A stretch of DNA of 64,000 nt from Mimachlamys varia. Lineage: Eukaryota; Mollusca; Bivalvia; Pectinida; Pectinidae. Position 1 is the stretch's first letter. Each line of letters starts with the position of its first letter. Below the pieces are notes generated by a model, which made no database searches, was not told where the DNA came from, and was given only the letters and a program-made list of their open reading frames with translations. This document shows positions 25,711 to 38,556 of this stretch, in pieces. Where the stretch lies: assembly GCA_947623455.1 (NCBI GenBank), contig OX392536.1:12023282-12087281 (forward strand). Reading direction: 5' to 3'. A program made the position numbers and the translations under genes.

Positions 25711-26259
25711 TTCATTAAGGCGGAGCAAAGTGAAAATGTAAATATACTCAAACGAAAAACATTTCTGCTTGTGTAAGGTGCTGTTATATCCTAAAGTGCC
25801 GAAGGCCCTTTAGGTAAACCCATGAGTTGGCATAAAGACTAGATTTATATTATTTGCGCCCTATCTTGCTAAATGAAAACGTGATGTCATCAGTTCGTTC
25901 TCAAGGTCAATTTGTCCGCCATTGTTGTTTGGTTCAATGTTTTTTTTTGAGATAAAGCAAAAAAGTTTGATAAGCATATATCTAGCAAAAGTTTGGATTA
26001 GACATCACATTCATATGAACAATAACTGTTTGTGTGTAACAGCAATACTACGCTTATATATGTGAATAGTATATGCTTATCTTGCATCTCAGACTGCGCA
26101 AATACATAAAGCCTTGGTTTACTGCAATCAGAGAGTGTCAGATGTTCATGGAAAAGAGTCGGAAATCTATATCAATGTCCAACAGTTTGGCACTTTCTTC
26201 ATATGTATTATAGGTGCAATTTATTTTAAAAGAAATTTGTTGTATTCGGGTCTGTTTTC
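25711..26259. other. Non-coding stretch
   Basis: Nothing recognised. A poly-T tract lies near 25941. Confidence 0.4.
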
Positions 26260-26636
26260 CTAAGGCTAATGTTTGAAATTTTGTTCATGTCGAACCAATG
26301 TATGAGTTTGTTTGTGTCTTGTTCTAGTGCAGATATAAGGTTGCTGAGGTTTGAAGCAGAATGTGATATGGTATTGTCGTCAGTGAAATTGTATAGTTGG
26401 CAGTGTGGTACGAAGAAGAAAATGTCATTTATAAAAATGTTGAAGAGCAGTTGCCCGAGGATGAAGCCCTGGGGAAATCTCTTTTTTTATGCAGCTTCAG
26501 CCGCTGGAAGAAGTAAACCGTTTGGATTTGTTGATTTCTGTGTATCCAAAGCTTTTAAAAGATCTATAAGAATATCAGCTACATACTTATTTTCATCTTA
26601 TTCTTTTTCCCAGTCCGCAAAAAAATTAAAAGCATA
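26260..26636 (-). pseudogene. LINE reverse transcriptase fragment (jockey/CR1-like)
   Basis: Read on the minus strand, the fragment contains DENKYVADILIDLLKA (family pattern DLSKAFD). After a disrupted stretch comes QGFILGQLLFNIFINDIFF, matching the QGSxLGPLLF-type motif. Then HCQLYNFTDDNTISHSAS follows, where the catalytic box normally reads F/Y-A-D-D and is here FTDD. It ends with ALEQDTNKLIHWFDMNKIS. These are the palm motifs of a non-LTR reverse transcriptase in correct order. Frameshifts and the altered catalytic box show it is dead. The 122-codon plus-strand frame at 26269-26637 is only the antisense shadow. Confidence 0.75.
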
Positions 26637-26708
26637 ATTTGACATCCATTTCCTTTCCTTAAAGCACATAAAAGATTATTCAAAAATTGGTCGAAAAGTT
26701 GCTGAGCT

Positions 26709-29343
26709 GATACAAAGGACCTAGAGTTTAGATACAAATGGACCTAGGGTTAAGATACAAATGACCTAGGGTTAAGATAAAAAGGACCTAGGGTTAAGAT
26801 ACAATGGGAATAGGGTTAAGATACAAAGGACCTAGGGTTAAGATACAAACGACCTAAGGTAAAGATACAAAGGGACTAGGGTTAAGATACAAAGGACCTA
26901 GGGTAAGGATACAAAGGACATAAGGTTAAGATACAAAGGACCTAGGGTTAAGATACAAAGGACCTAGGGTTAAGATACAAACGACCTAAGGTAAAGATAC
27001 AAAGGGACTAGGGTTAAGATACAAAGGACCTAGGGTAAGGATACAAAGGACATAAGGTTAAGATACAATGGACCTAGGGTTAAGATACAATGGGACTAGG
27101 GTTAAGATACAAGGACCTAGGGTTAAGACACAAAGGGACTAGGGTTAAGATACAATGGACCTAGGGTTAAGATACAATGGACCTAGGGTTAAGATACAAG
27201 GACCTAGGGTTAAGACACAAAGGGACTAGGGTTAAGATACAATGGACCTAGGGTTAAGATACAATGGACCTAGGGTTAAGATACAATGGACCTAGGGTTA
27301 AGATACAATGGACCTAGGGTTAAGATACAAAGGGACTAGGGTTAAGATACAATGGACCTAGGGTTAAGATACAATGGACCTAGGGTTAAGATACAATGGA
27401 CCTAGGGTTAAGATACAATGGACCTAGGGTTAAGATACAAAGGGACTAGGGTTAAGATACAATGGACCTAGGGTTAAGATACAATGGGACTAGGGTTAAG
27501 ATACAATGGACCTAGGGTTAAGATACAAACGACCTAGGGTTAAGATACAATGGACCTAGGGTTAAGATACAAAGGGACTAGGGTTAAGATACAATGGACC
27601 TAGGGTTAAGATACAAAGGGACTAGGGTTAAGATACAATGGACCTAGGGTTAAGATACAATGGACCTAGGGTTAAGATACAATGGACCTAGGGTTAAGAT
27701 ACAAAGGGACTAGGATTAAGATACAAGGACCTAGGGTTAAGACACAATGGACCTAGGGTTAAGATACAAAGGACCTAGGATTAAGATACAAAGGACCTAG
27801 GATTAAGATACAATGGACCTAGGGTTAAGATACAAAGGGACTAGGGTTAAGATACAAAGGACCTAGGATTAAGATACAAAGGACCTAGGGTTAAGATACA
27901 AAGGACCTAGGGTTAAGATACAAAGGACCTAGGGTTGAGATACAATGGACCTAGGGTTGAGATACAATGGGACTAGGGTTAAGATACAATGGACCTAGGG
28001 TTAAGATACAAAGGACCTAGGGTTAAGATACAAAGGACCTAGGGTTAAGATACAAAGGGACTAGGGTTAAGATACAATGGACCTAGGGTTAAGATACAAA
28101 CGACCTAGGGTTAAGATACAAAGGGACTAGGGTTGAGATACAATGGACCTAGGGTTAAGATACAATGGACCTAGGGTTAAGATACAATGGACCTAGGGTT
28201 AAGATACAATGGACCTAGGGTTAAGATACAAAGGGACTAGGGTTAAGATACAATGGACCTAGGGTTAAGATACAAAGGGACTAGGGTTAAGATACAATGG
28301 ACCTAGGGTTAAGATACAATGGACCTAGGGTTAAGATACAAAGGGACTAGGGTTAAGATACAATGGACCTAGGGTTAAGATACAAAGGGACTAGGGTTAA
28401 GATACAATGGACCTAGGGTTAAGATACAAAGGGACTAGGGTTAAGATACAATGGACCTAGGGTTAAGATACAATGGACCTAGGGTTAAGATACAATAGAC
28501 CTAGGGTTAAGATACAATGGACCTAGGGTTAAGATACAATGGACCTAGGGTTGAGATACAATGGACCTAGGGTTAAGATACAAAGGACCTAGGATTAAGA
28601 TACAAGGACCTAGGGTTAAGATACAAAGGACCTAGGGTTAAGATACAAAGGACCTAGGATTAAGATACAAGGACCTAGGGTTAAGATACAAAGGACCTAG
28701 GGTTAAGATACAAAGGACCTAGGATTAAGATACAAGGACCTAGGGTTAAGATACAAGGACCTAGGGTTAAGATACAAAGGACCTAGGGTTAAGATACAAA
28801 GGACCTAGGGTTAAGATACAAGGACCTAGGGTTAAGATACAATGGACCTAGGGTTAAGATACAATGGGACTAGGGTTAAGATACAAAGGACCTAGGGTTA
28901 AGATACAAAGGACCTAGGGTTAAGATACAAAGGACCTAGGATTAAGATACAAACGACGTAGGGTTAAGATACAAAGGACCTAGGGTTAAGATACAAGGAC
29001 CTAAGGTTAAGATACAAAGGACCTAGGGTTGAGATACAAAGGACCTAGGGTTAAGATACAAGGACCTAGGGTTGAGATACAAAGGACCTATGATTAATAC
29101 ACAATGGACCTAGGGTTAAGATACAAAGGACCTAGGGTTAAGATACAAAGGACCTAGGGTTAAGATACAAAGGACCTAGGGTTAAGATACAAAGGACCTA
29201 GGGTTAAGACACAATGGACCTAGGGTTAAGATACAAAGGACCTAGGGTTAAGACACAAAGAACCTAGGATTAAGATACAAAGAACCTAGGGTTAAGATAC
29301 AAAGGACCTAGGGTTAAGATACAAAGGACCTAGGGTTAAGATA
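26709..29343. repeat. Minisatellite, 22-bp unit, about 120 copies
   Basis: The unit contains gacctagggttaagatacaa plus two bases, with two main variants (tggacctaggg and gggactaggg). A six-unit block (132 bp) is duplicated near 26850 and 26983. Nearly every unit holds tagggtta, an eight-base match to the metazoan telomere repeat. The array lies 70 bp from the LINE fragment and shows no long frame. Confidence 0.95.
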
Positions 29344-29804
29344 AGACATTGCCCAGAGGAAGAGATTATAATCAACACCCCTTAAAATCATTCTTTTTCC
29401 GGGGCTTAATTAATAAGCAAAGGTGAGGTAAACAAACTATGAACCGCCTAGACTATACAGATGTTACAAGCTTCATAGAATTATGAAAAATTGCGGCTTG
29501 ACAACTCTTTTCCTGGGTAGCGTTAAACGTTACCATCAAAAAAGTCAACGGTTCACTTAAGATGCTGCTAATGTACGGAAAAACACACAGACAAGTACCT
29601 CAGCTCCAATTCACTCCATCCATTACACCAGAGGTTCGGGGTGAGTTGTGCTATCCATATGAATACAAATCGTAACTAAACAAATGAACAAGAAGACATG
29701 ACCTGACAACATATGGGCATTCGGATTGGTCCATCAAGAGAGAATGAGATTATGTTGGAAATTAAACCAGTAAGAATGACTATGAAAAACAAGTACCATA
29801 TTAA

Positions 29805-29835
<31 letters not shown>

Positions 29836-31767
29836 AAACATGAGCTCACCCAAAAGACGAATTGCCAATGGAAGACAAAACATGGTCGACTTACCGAATC
29901 CCATAGGACATCTTCAACTTTAAGCTTACAGGCATCGGGGAAACTGGTCGGTAATTAAAATAATTAAAGAATCTCAGAAAGTCGTTGACGCCAAGGAACG
30001 GCCAGGGTTCTAACAATACAAGAAAAACATCGGAGATAAACATGACAACGTGATATTGGAGGAATGGTGAGGGGGAATCGATGAGACAAAAGGAGACGAC
30101 TAGATGTTCATGTTTATAGCCCTATCTCAACATCCACTAAGGAGCGGAATGGATTCATAGGTTAACCGTCCCAAGTTCAATGTCTGCCTGAACAGAACAA
30201 GCAGTGCTACTTAGAGAAATGCATGGACTGAATTTGAAGTGATGTTGATCATTTACACTCCATGCTTAAAAAAGAAATAGATTTTTTTCGAAACTCGCAA
30301 GTTTTCAATTTCTGGATTTGCTTTTAAAGAAACCCATTGGTCATCCACGTCTAGTACAACTGATTCAAACTTAAACATGCGTTTTAATGGATAATGTGAG
30401 GCCTGTTCATTTATGCAGAACACGCAGTTAGTTTTGTTTTAATAGGAAATATTGTTATCGACGATTTACTTGTCAACACTGACCTACATTTGGCGAGACA
30501 TCCTGTGCGCTACAGCCTGCCCCGTCGGTAGTTGACAGAAAGTTGTAAAACTTTCAAAACGTGCCAATAATTGCAACTCGTTTCCAATAGTTTACTTATG
30601 CATATCAATTATGTCGAGTGTGCACCTCGCTCTTTAACTTAATGAGCTCTAAGGTGTTCTTCCATTATGTGGATGCTAGGATGTAATATGCTGGTAGACT
30701 AATCTCTCTGGGCTGACCTTTCATCTAAGGACCAATAGGAGATTAGATTATAGCAACAGAGTGTCTGGATCAGTTTTGAAAACATACGTTTCATATTCGG
30801 CTTGATCTGAAGTTCGATATCTATAATGAACATACAATATTTTCTGTGTGATTGTACATACATGTATATTCGCTGTAATATCGTTACGCCTTATCAAACG
30901 TGTAAAGCGTTGAAGTCAAATGTTACTGCTGTGTACGAGTGCAACTATGGCAACATAAGTTGTCATTTATTCATGGAGCAACGTTGATCCAGGATTCTAC
31001 AAAATTATATATCTTACATAGGCATTTTGACTGGCTGACATGATGAACTTTAACCGGAACAACGTCACGTTCTGATTGTTGACGTCGCCATCATTTTAAA
31101 AGCAGGAAAGTAAGATCTGATATGTTTCGCACATACTACCCGCTGTTCATTTATATATATATATACACCTTTCCCTTCTTGAGCTTAGTAAACTCTGACT
31201 AGCGTATAGAACGCAATGGAAAAGACTCGGCGGATTGATATTTGTTCAAATATGGTGCCGTTCACGCTTCAGAACAATAACTATTCGCTGACGACCATTG
31301 TTTGGTTCCTTCAAGATTTTGAAACATGAAACATATCTGGGATCCATTTCTTCTGATTATACAATAAACTGTTTCTGGCAAACTTTCGATTCCAAAGATG
31401 TGCATTCGAAATTATTGACGGTAACCCAAACATGGCGGCGCCCTGCAGTTGTGACGTCCAACGTCCGACCTCGTCACAACCAGATCACTGCGTCAATACG
31501 TGTACATAACGACGGTTATACATGAAAAAATAAATTCGAGTGCTATTAATAGTATGTATTATCAAATTTACAAATGGTGCAATGAAGAAAAAATGTGTTG
31601 TTCACTGTGTATTTTCTTAACTTACCAATTTATCGATGAAGATTCAGTGGGGCTATATTTTCTACATTAACAACCACGGCCATCGTAGTTACCATCGTAG
31701 CAACCCGATTCGAATGTTGTTGTTTTTCTTCGTATAACACTTAAAATTTAATAATGATGTAAATATA
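29344..31767. other. Non-coding stretch
   Basis: No gene recognised. It contains an (AC)n(AT)n microsatellite at about 29806-29836 and a short (TA)n run near 31154. Confidence 0.45.
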
Positions 31768-31915
31768 AGTATTGTACCTCATTTTGACGGTAGTATGCCC
31801 GCATTGGGCAACGAACATATTCATAATGGACCGCTAACGCGCACCATATAATATGTGTGTTGCCAACTACTGGCATACTACCGTATACGTATTTAAAATG
31901 AGGTACAATCCTTAT
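31768..31915. mobile_element. Foldback MITE, about 150 bp
   Basis: The left arm contains attgtacctcatttt and acggtagtatgcc. The right arm contains their reverse complements in mirrored order with a small insertion. The loop is about 70 bp. Non-coding. Confidence 0.7.
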
Positions 31916-32069
31916 TTAAGTCGATGAAATGCTGCAAAGGTCCAGCATTGAAATGCTTCCCTTCTTTTCATTTCTATAATGACGTAATTGCCGTGAGAAC
32001 AACTTTGTAGCAAGATTTGCAAAACAAAGACTTTTTTTATATTAATGAGCCTTTTCAACGGAACATATT

Positions 32070-32530
32070 TAAAAGGTTACACTTTAGCAGGTAGAAATAA
32101 ATCACACGATACGTTATTGTTGGATATGGTATTTATTTCACTCGAATTTATTGTTTAGCGAGTGTCCTTTGTAACTTTTGAAAAATAATTAACAAGAGTG
32201 AATTAGATGCCATATCCATTAACCACGAGTTGTGTAACCTGTTTCTTCCACAATCTTAGTCGGAAACACCCGGAGAGAACCGCGGAGTATGATATGCGCA
32301 AAACGTATCAGCTCGTAAATATTCCCGCCAAATGGTAACGACGTCAACAATCGATGACGACGTAAACAATCCGCACTTGTCATTGAACCACGTGATGTCC
32401 GGTCAAAGTTAAACTTTTCCACCAACCAAAAGTCCCGGAAGGTCATATTCCACTAGTTTATCCAACAGTCAGCACGTTTACACAATAGTTTGAGAGTGGA
32501 ATTGCATAGAGTATTTGGTTAGAAAGTATG
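32070..32530 (+). mobile_element. Dispersed hairpin element, copy 2
   Basis: Same family and orientation as 20630-21000, sharing gttggatatggtatttattt, aaaataattaac and atccaacagtcagcacgttt. Its central hairpin is less perfect, with the left arm eroded, so this copy looks older or mutated. Confidence 0.7.
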
Positions 32531-32546
32531 TGTTATGAAGGTATCT

Positions 32547-32815
32547 CTTTAAAGATGACTTAACACGCACATGTGCTGCACCTTTTAAATTTAGTAATAG
32601 ATACAGCATGACGAAAAAATGAATTAAACTGTACCATACAGCTGTTTCGTCCTCCTAGGACTCTTCAGTGATGCTAGGGGCCAAAAGATGGGAATCTAAA
32701 ATTTCTAAAGTAATGTAGAAGCAGAAGGGTCAGGTGCGTAAAACGCCTTTAATTTGTGAAATTATAAGTAAAATTAAACTAGTTCTGTATCATTTCAAAT
32801 CGTGTACGACGGAGA
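32547..32815 (-). mobile_element. Hammerhead-bearing dispersed repeat, copy B
   Basis: About 270 bp, clearly homologous to 38557-38825 in the same orientation and partly to 8985-9130 in the opposite one. Shared blocks include ctgcaccttttaaattta, gatacagcatg, the hammerhead-like block, and gtagaagcagaagggtcagg. No open frame. Its size and the ribozyme motif suggest a retrozyme or a piece of a Penelope-like element terminal repeat. The assignment is by analogy. Confidence 0.65.
32631..32674 (-). ncRNA. Hammerhead ribozyme-like motif, best preserved copy
   Basis: Minus-strand order: GCAUCA; core CUGAAGA (matches CUGANGA); GUCC; five-base loop UAGGA; GGAC pairing perfectly with GUCC as stem II; core GAAA; CAGCUG, a palindrome able to form only a very short loopless stem III within one molecule; UA at the cleavage position; then UGGUAC, pairing with GCAUCA at five of six positions (one wobble). 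These are the elements of a type I hammerhead in correct order. Very short palindromic stem III, which favours dimers, is known for Penelope-like and retrozyme hammerheads. Activity is unproven. Confidence 0.65.
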
Positions 32816-34336
32816 TGTGTGTATTATGTACATGTACCATGCCACTACTCAAAAGAGGTTAAATGTGGCTAGGGAGGCTCCAGCAAACATCGGGACTAAA
32901 AAATCCACCTTAAATTATATACGATATCTCATGAACTTTAAATAAGGTATCTTAAAAACATATAGGACTATTTTATTAACATATAAGATATATAATTTGG
33001 TAAAATACTGAACCAATAATGCTCCATGAATAAATGACAACTAGGCTTGCTAACCTAGCCCTGGTGCTGAACTCGAGCAAACTCGCATAACTGCAGGTCA
33101 TTAAGCATTTAACATTTCATCTTCGTTACAAATGTTACAAATATCATACTTAACGAAAACAATCTACGGGATATTTCTATATTTCGCCCCCCCCCCCTCC
33201 TTTGTTTTTATACAATCACGGATTTGTAAGTGGATTTATTTCTAAGTCTGTGGTTTGTCACGGACGTTTATATATCAGCCATATTAGATTACATAGACAA
33301 CATACGAAAGGGTGACTCATTAAAATCGTCTTCCTTATATGGGACAGGAATTATTATTTGTTTAAAATTGCAATACTACCTACTTCCAACGGAGTAGTTT
33401 TGTGTCTGTATATTTTACAAGGTTTCAGTTGCAATTTTCATAAACTTGTTATTCACGTTTGTGGCGTATTGCCGCCATTATACAGTGTACCACACCTTGT
33501 AACGTTGGTAACACAATATATAACTATCTCTACAGAGTTATACAGACAGATTCTGGACTAGAGGCCCTCTTTCATTCTCGTCGATACAAACGACGTCTTC
33601 CAGGGTGAATTACGACGTAACCTTATAAGCATAATTATCCATATTTTGTCTTAGAGGGAAATTAATGAGCGCCAACACCCTTTGGGCGAATCATTACAGG
33701 ACTGTTTTCTCTGCAAACTCAATCTACTGTACGAGGTTTCTCAGACAAGGTGTCCCGGGGGTGTTTCGGATTCAGTGGGAATAGCAACACATTACCATCC
33801 TCTGTGTTTGCTTTCACGTATGTAGGATTATACACTGTAAACGTCCGTGGTTGATGTCCATTGCGTTAAACATGTATGTGCTTTGAAAGGAAATTTTGAT
33901 ATCAACTGTTTTCATTTAGAAATTATACCTATTTGCCACTGTAATTTATTCAGTAATTAAACTATAAAAGAATGACATGTCCTTAAATGACTCAGGTTGC
34001 TAACACATTGAAAGCAAACTTGCGTCACTATTTTGTAGTACGAATCTATCAAAATAGAACGCAAATTAGTTTAGCTATGCTAGACAACCTGTGATTAGGG
34101 TTGTATGGCATTGTCGCTATAAAGACTCTTTGAGAGTTGTGTCGTTGGTGGGCTTTAAACTATGCGTATATAAATACAAAACACATCGGAACTACAGTGA
34201 TATCAATATCCAACGTAAACAAGTACAACAGCCGCTGAAACATTGGCATTGTGGAACTTTTCATTATAAACGGGAAACGTTAAAAAATTATTTATTTTTT
34301 TATTATAAATGTTTAACAACAACTAGACCAATGTCC
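32816..34336. other. Non-coding stretch
   Basis: No gene recognised. It contains a run of ten or more C near 33187. Confidence 0.45.
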
Positions 34337-35091
34337 GCAGAAACAGGGAATGATTTAGTCCATCCTCGGAGAAACAGGCAACTATCTAGTCCATCCTCGG
34401 AGAACCAGGCAATTATCTAGTCCATCCTCGGAGAAACAGGCAATTATCTAGTCCATCCTCGGAGAAATAGGCAATGATCTAGTCCATCCTCGGAGAAATA
34501 GGCGATTATCTGGTCCATCCTTGGAGAAACAGACATTATCTAGTCCATCCTCGGAGAAACAGTCCATCCTTGGAGAAACAGTCCATCCTCGGAGAAACAG
34601 ACAATTATCTAGTCCATCCTCGGAGAAACAGGCAATCATCTAGTCCATCCTCGGAGAAACAGGCAATTATCTAGTCCATCCTCGGAGAAAAAGGCAATTA
34701 TCTAGTCCATCCTCGGAGAAACAGGCAATTATCTAGTCTATCCTCGGAGAAACAGGCAATTATCTAGTCCATCCTCGGAGAAACAGGCAATTATCTAGTC
34801 CATCCTCGGAGAAACAGGCAATTACCTAGTCTATCCTCGGAGAAACAGGCAATTATCTAGTCTATCCTCAGAGAAACAGGTAATTATCCAGTCCATCCTC
34901 GGAGAAACAGGCAATTACCTAGTCTATCCTCGGAGAAACAGGCAATTATCTAGTCTATCCTCGGAGAAACAGGCAATTATCCAGTCCATCCTCGGAGATA
35001 TAGGCAATTATCTAGTCCATCCTCGGAGAAACAGGCAATTATCTAGTCCATCCTCGGAGAAACAGGCAATTATCTAGTCCATCCTCGGAGC
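34337..35091. repeat. Minisatellite, 31-bp unit, about 24 copies
   Basis: Units combine aacaggcaattatctagtcc with atcctcggaga. Two shortened units occur near 34555-34600. The unit is homogeneous with point variants. It is a plain tandem array without variable spacers, so not CRISPR-like. Confidence 0.95.
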
Positions 35092-35751
35092 CTTCGTCAG
35101 TTGATGAAGGAAGACAGTTGTTCATACAATCTAGCAACATCATCGTTCTGTTACACTTTCTGAAATACACATATACAAGGCTTGTATATTTCAGGTGTTA
35201 GTGACGAACCTCTATGCCCTGTCGCAAAAATATTTCAGTCACGGTTTCCTCTTGGTTCTTGAAATGTCAAGTAACAACGCTTCACAATTTCGAACGTTTC
35301 TCTGTGCTGACATTTGACTTATTTCCCTCGCCTTATTAATAACAGCTTCGGTCTTTTAAGTATGTTCCTATTTAAATAACCTCCCTTTCACGTCTGTCTG
35401 GATAGAACTGCAACGCATTCCGTTGACCTGGTAACTGTATTTGTTAAAGACGTCGAAGTCCTGTCTTGTCACGCTAAATCAATGTCGTTGATTATTTATA
35501 CTTTGTTTATCTGATCTTAATAATTTCCCATAAATAGTATTGCATCCTGTTCACAAAAGATTTATTTAATCTATAGTCATACCGGAAAAACATAGTTCCG
35601 AACACTTAGCTAAAGCACAGGCTATGGCAAAGAGTTGTTGTGCAGGGAAGCCGGGAGAAAAAACGCCGATCATAGAAGGGGAAAAAAAGTCGTGGGCGTT
35701 TCCATTGCACGATAGTCTTTTTCTAAATATTTGTCTAAAAGTGCTAACTTC
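35092..35751. other. Non-coding stretch
   Basis: No gene or repeat recognised. Confidence 0.4.
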
Positions 35752-35881
35752 AAGGGTTGGACGTTTTTGAGTTTGCTAATTAGTGTGCTTACTTGTTGTG
35801 ACTGACAATGATGACTCGGTTCTCATTTTGAGGATTGATGCTTACTTGGATGTGACCAAGATTTACATGGTGGGTGTCGTC
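35752..35881 (+). mobile_element. Retroelement 3' region, copy 5 (truncated at both ends)
   Basis: Matches the end of the coding tail and the first part of the untranslated region (ttggatgtgaccaagattta, then gggtgtcgtcg). It stops abruptly at 35881 where unrelated sequence begins, so the 3' end was lost. Confidence 0.6.
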
Positions 35882-36772
35882 GGCCAAAATAATGTGTGTT
35901 TATAGGACTGTAACAGCATTTGCTAATAATGTTCATTACTTACCGTTACGTACCAAAAGTCTTTCAATTATTTTTTATTTTGCTATATATTCTTTGCATT
36001 TCCAACTTTTTTCAATGACTTTTCCTGACTTCGATTATGAATGGACAATTATTTGTCATTTGGTAAAGAAATATCCAAGGTTTCCTATCACAATATTTCT
36101 TTAATTTTCCGTTGTGTATCTATGAAGCTATACATAATTATTTACTCTGCTAATTTCCGTGTGGCGCCATTTCTCTATCAAAATGACGTCCCAAAAACTG
36201 GATGTTGTAAATAAATTAAGATTTCTCTGGTCATACATGTACATAACGAAAAACAGTGAAAATATTACGAGATGAAACAGGGAACAATTTTCTATAAGTA
36301 CACAAAATTTCATTTAAAATTATCCATAAACAAAGTCGGGAAAATTCAGAATTTGAATACAAAGAATATATAGCAAAATATATAAAAAAAAATGAAAGAC
36401 TCTTGGTGTGTAATTGTATATTTACATTTTGATAGACTTACACCACCAAATCTGGCACGTCCTTAAATGACCCTGGCTGTTAATACATGAAGGGCGTAAA
36501 ACAAAAATAAACCAAACCAAATAATATAATTATTGTGTTTTATTTTGTTATTTCGAACCGATTTTGAACAGCAAACAAGTGTAGACAAAGATGAAATAGA
36601 TGACGTAATAATAGAGATTGATGATGTCAAATGCTGTTACAGTTCAATAACACACATTGCTATTGATGACAAAATTATTAAAGCCCGGTAGTGATTATTT
36701 TTTGTATATACTTGGTTATTTTTTTAAAAAAAATCAAAATAGTTTATATTAATAAATGGCTGTTAATTTCTT
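35882..36772. other. Non-coding stretch
   Basis: AT-rich, no gene recognised. Confidence 0.4.
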
Positions 36773-37523
36773 TTAAGGATGTATTCTTCTGAGGTTGCAG
36801 TCACGTTCAAATCTCGTTTTAATTCCATTAAAAGATTTAATGTTATATTGAAGAAATTATCATCAATTTTAAAAGCATATACCAGGGTATACATCTTAAA
36901 ATTGTATAAAAAAATAAGTTGTTTGTTGCTGTATAACTTGTTTACATTAATTTTAAAATACATTACCAATTCGGCGGCCATTCTGAAAAAGTGTATTACT
37001 GTGTATCTTTTGCTTTTCGCGAACGGCAAACTTTTCTCCCTTTTGATGCTAGATCGATCTCTTAAAAACATTAGTGTTTCTTCATTTTTAATTATAGCAA
37101 GCTTATTTTTGCTGTACAACTTTATAATGCTCAAAAGTATGGGAAAAATATGCAACAAAGTGGATGATTATACAATTTGTTTTACAGAATAATACAAATG
37201 ACCAGAAATTGTAAAAAAAATAGCACAAAATGTAAAGAGACAAAAAACGAAGCACGCTGCAAACACGCATATATTTCGGAAGATATTGTTTGAAGATGTC
37301 CTGTAATTGGTCACAACTACATAATTCATTTTAAATCACTTATTATATCAAAATGGTATCTTTAACCGATAACAGCACAAAAAAGAGCACACTGACATAC
37401 ATTGTATCATTATCTTTGGATTGTCTGCCATGCCACAAACTCCCTTTTCAAAAAATGTATATGTCAAGAGAAAAGAAATTTAATGCAGAACAGCTTTGAC
37501 TTCTCAGAAGAAAGCATACTTAA
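36773..37523. mobile_element. TTAA-flanked MITE family, copy 2
   Basis: TTAA at 36773-36776 and 37520-37523. The left end reads ggatgtattcttctgag, and the right end in reverse complement reads gtatgctttcttctgag. The 743-bp element includes aattcggcggccattctga and agcttatttttgctgtacaa, found in the sister copies. Two overlapping frames of 131 and 137 codons on opposite strands have no similarity to any protein I know and are probably chance frames in AT-rich sequence. Confidence 0.75.
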
Positions 37524-38556
37524 CTGATTCCTTTTCCTCTATTTTCTATGTACATAAAATAGCATATATTGATCAATCTCATATCATCATGCTTTGAAAA
37601 TCCCTGTTTTTCTTCCAAATTGATTTGGACATTGCAACATATGAACAGTATCCTTTACGCAATAACCAATTGCTTAGAAATGCTGTTAAATCTGTTAATC
37701 GGCGTCATTCTTTGAGGGATAAATTGACTCATACAACTTAAATAACAATAATTACATCCATATGTTACAATCACTCATCTGACAATCCATTATCAAATCG
37801 TCATCAATAGCTTTTTTAAGTAGGGAAACTAAAGTTTTAGCGCTTCAGTTACTTCAGTACTTTTAATACTTATCCTGCTAAACATTATCGTTTTTACTTT
37901 TTATATATAAATGTAGATATAATGTTTTACCTATACCTGGTTTACAAATGAGAATTACATCTGCAGCTTCAGGAAAAGGGTGGCGTATACATTACACACA
38001 TGGTGTTAATAGGGCATTGGAGCTCACCAGAACCAAATCAAAGATCACGTACAGTAAACAGGTAGAAAACTGCTAGTCTCTGTACACGTGTAAATTGTGT
38101 CCTAGTTTAGGAGTATTTGTTTCCATAGTGTAGCTTTCGAATTTTCATTTGGTCTATTGGATACTCCAATATGGACATGACAGCATATATAGCCTCCCCC
38201 ATCCTCCCGCAGCGAAGCACTGGTATGCATATGATTGTGAGGGTACTTTGTTTTTGTTTTACGGCCCATCGGCAACTATGGTCATGTAGGGCGAAGTGGG
38301 TTGTTATACCTAAGGCAGGATAATCGCTTCATAGGATGTAATAGAGACTTGTAGATTTTTTAAAAAACATAACTGACTAGCGAAGGACATTGAATAGGTA
38401 AGGAGAAATAAAACAAAGCTTTTATAAAATCACTTTAAAGTCGTTAAAGATGATGATATATTGAAACAATCGAGGAATGGTTATACAATGAGATACTGAC
38501 TGAGGGTCATTTATATATTGAATTAAAGTATTTACAATAAACTAATTTCTTATAAA
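37524..38556. other. Non-coding stretch
   Basis: No gene or repeat recognised. Confidence 0.4.

Noticed and set aside
26269..26637. 122-codon plus-strand frame as a gene
   Set aside because: It is antisense to recognisable reverse transcriptase motifs on the minus strand.
26709..29343. True interstitial telomere array
   Set aside because: Only eight of 22 bases match the telomere repeat; kept as a telomere-like observation only.
34337..35091. 31-bp direct repeats considered as a CRISPR array
   Set aside because: Units are contiguous with no variable spacers, and the sequence is eukaryotic.
36763..37192. Overlapping frames of 131 and 137 codons on opposite strands
   Set aside because: Both lie within a TTAA-flanked MITE whose sister copies do not keep the frames open.
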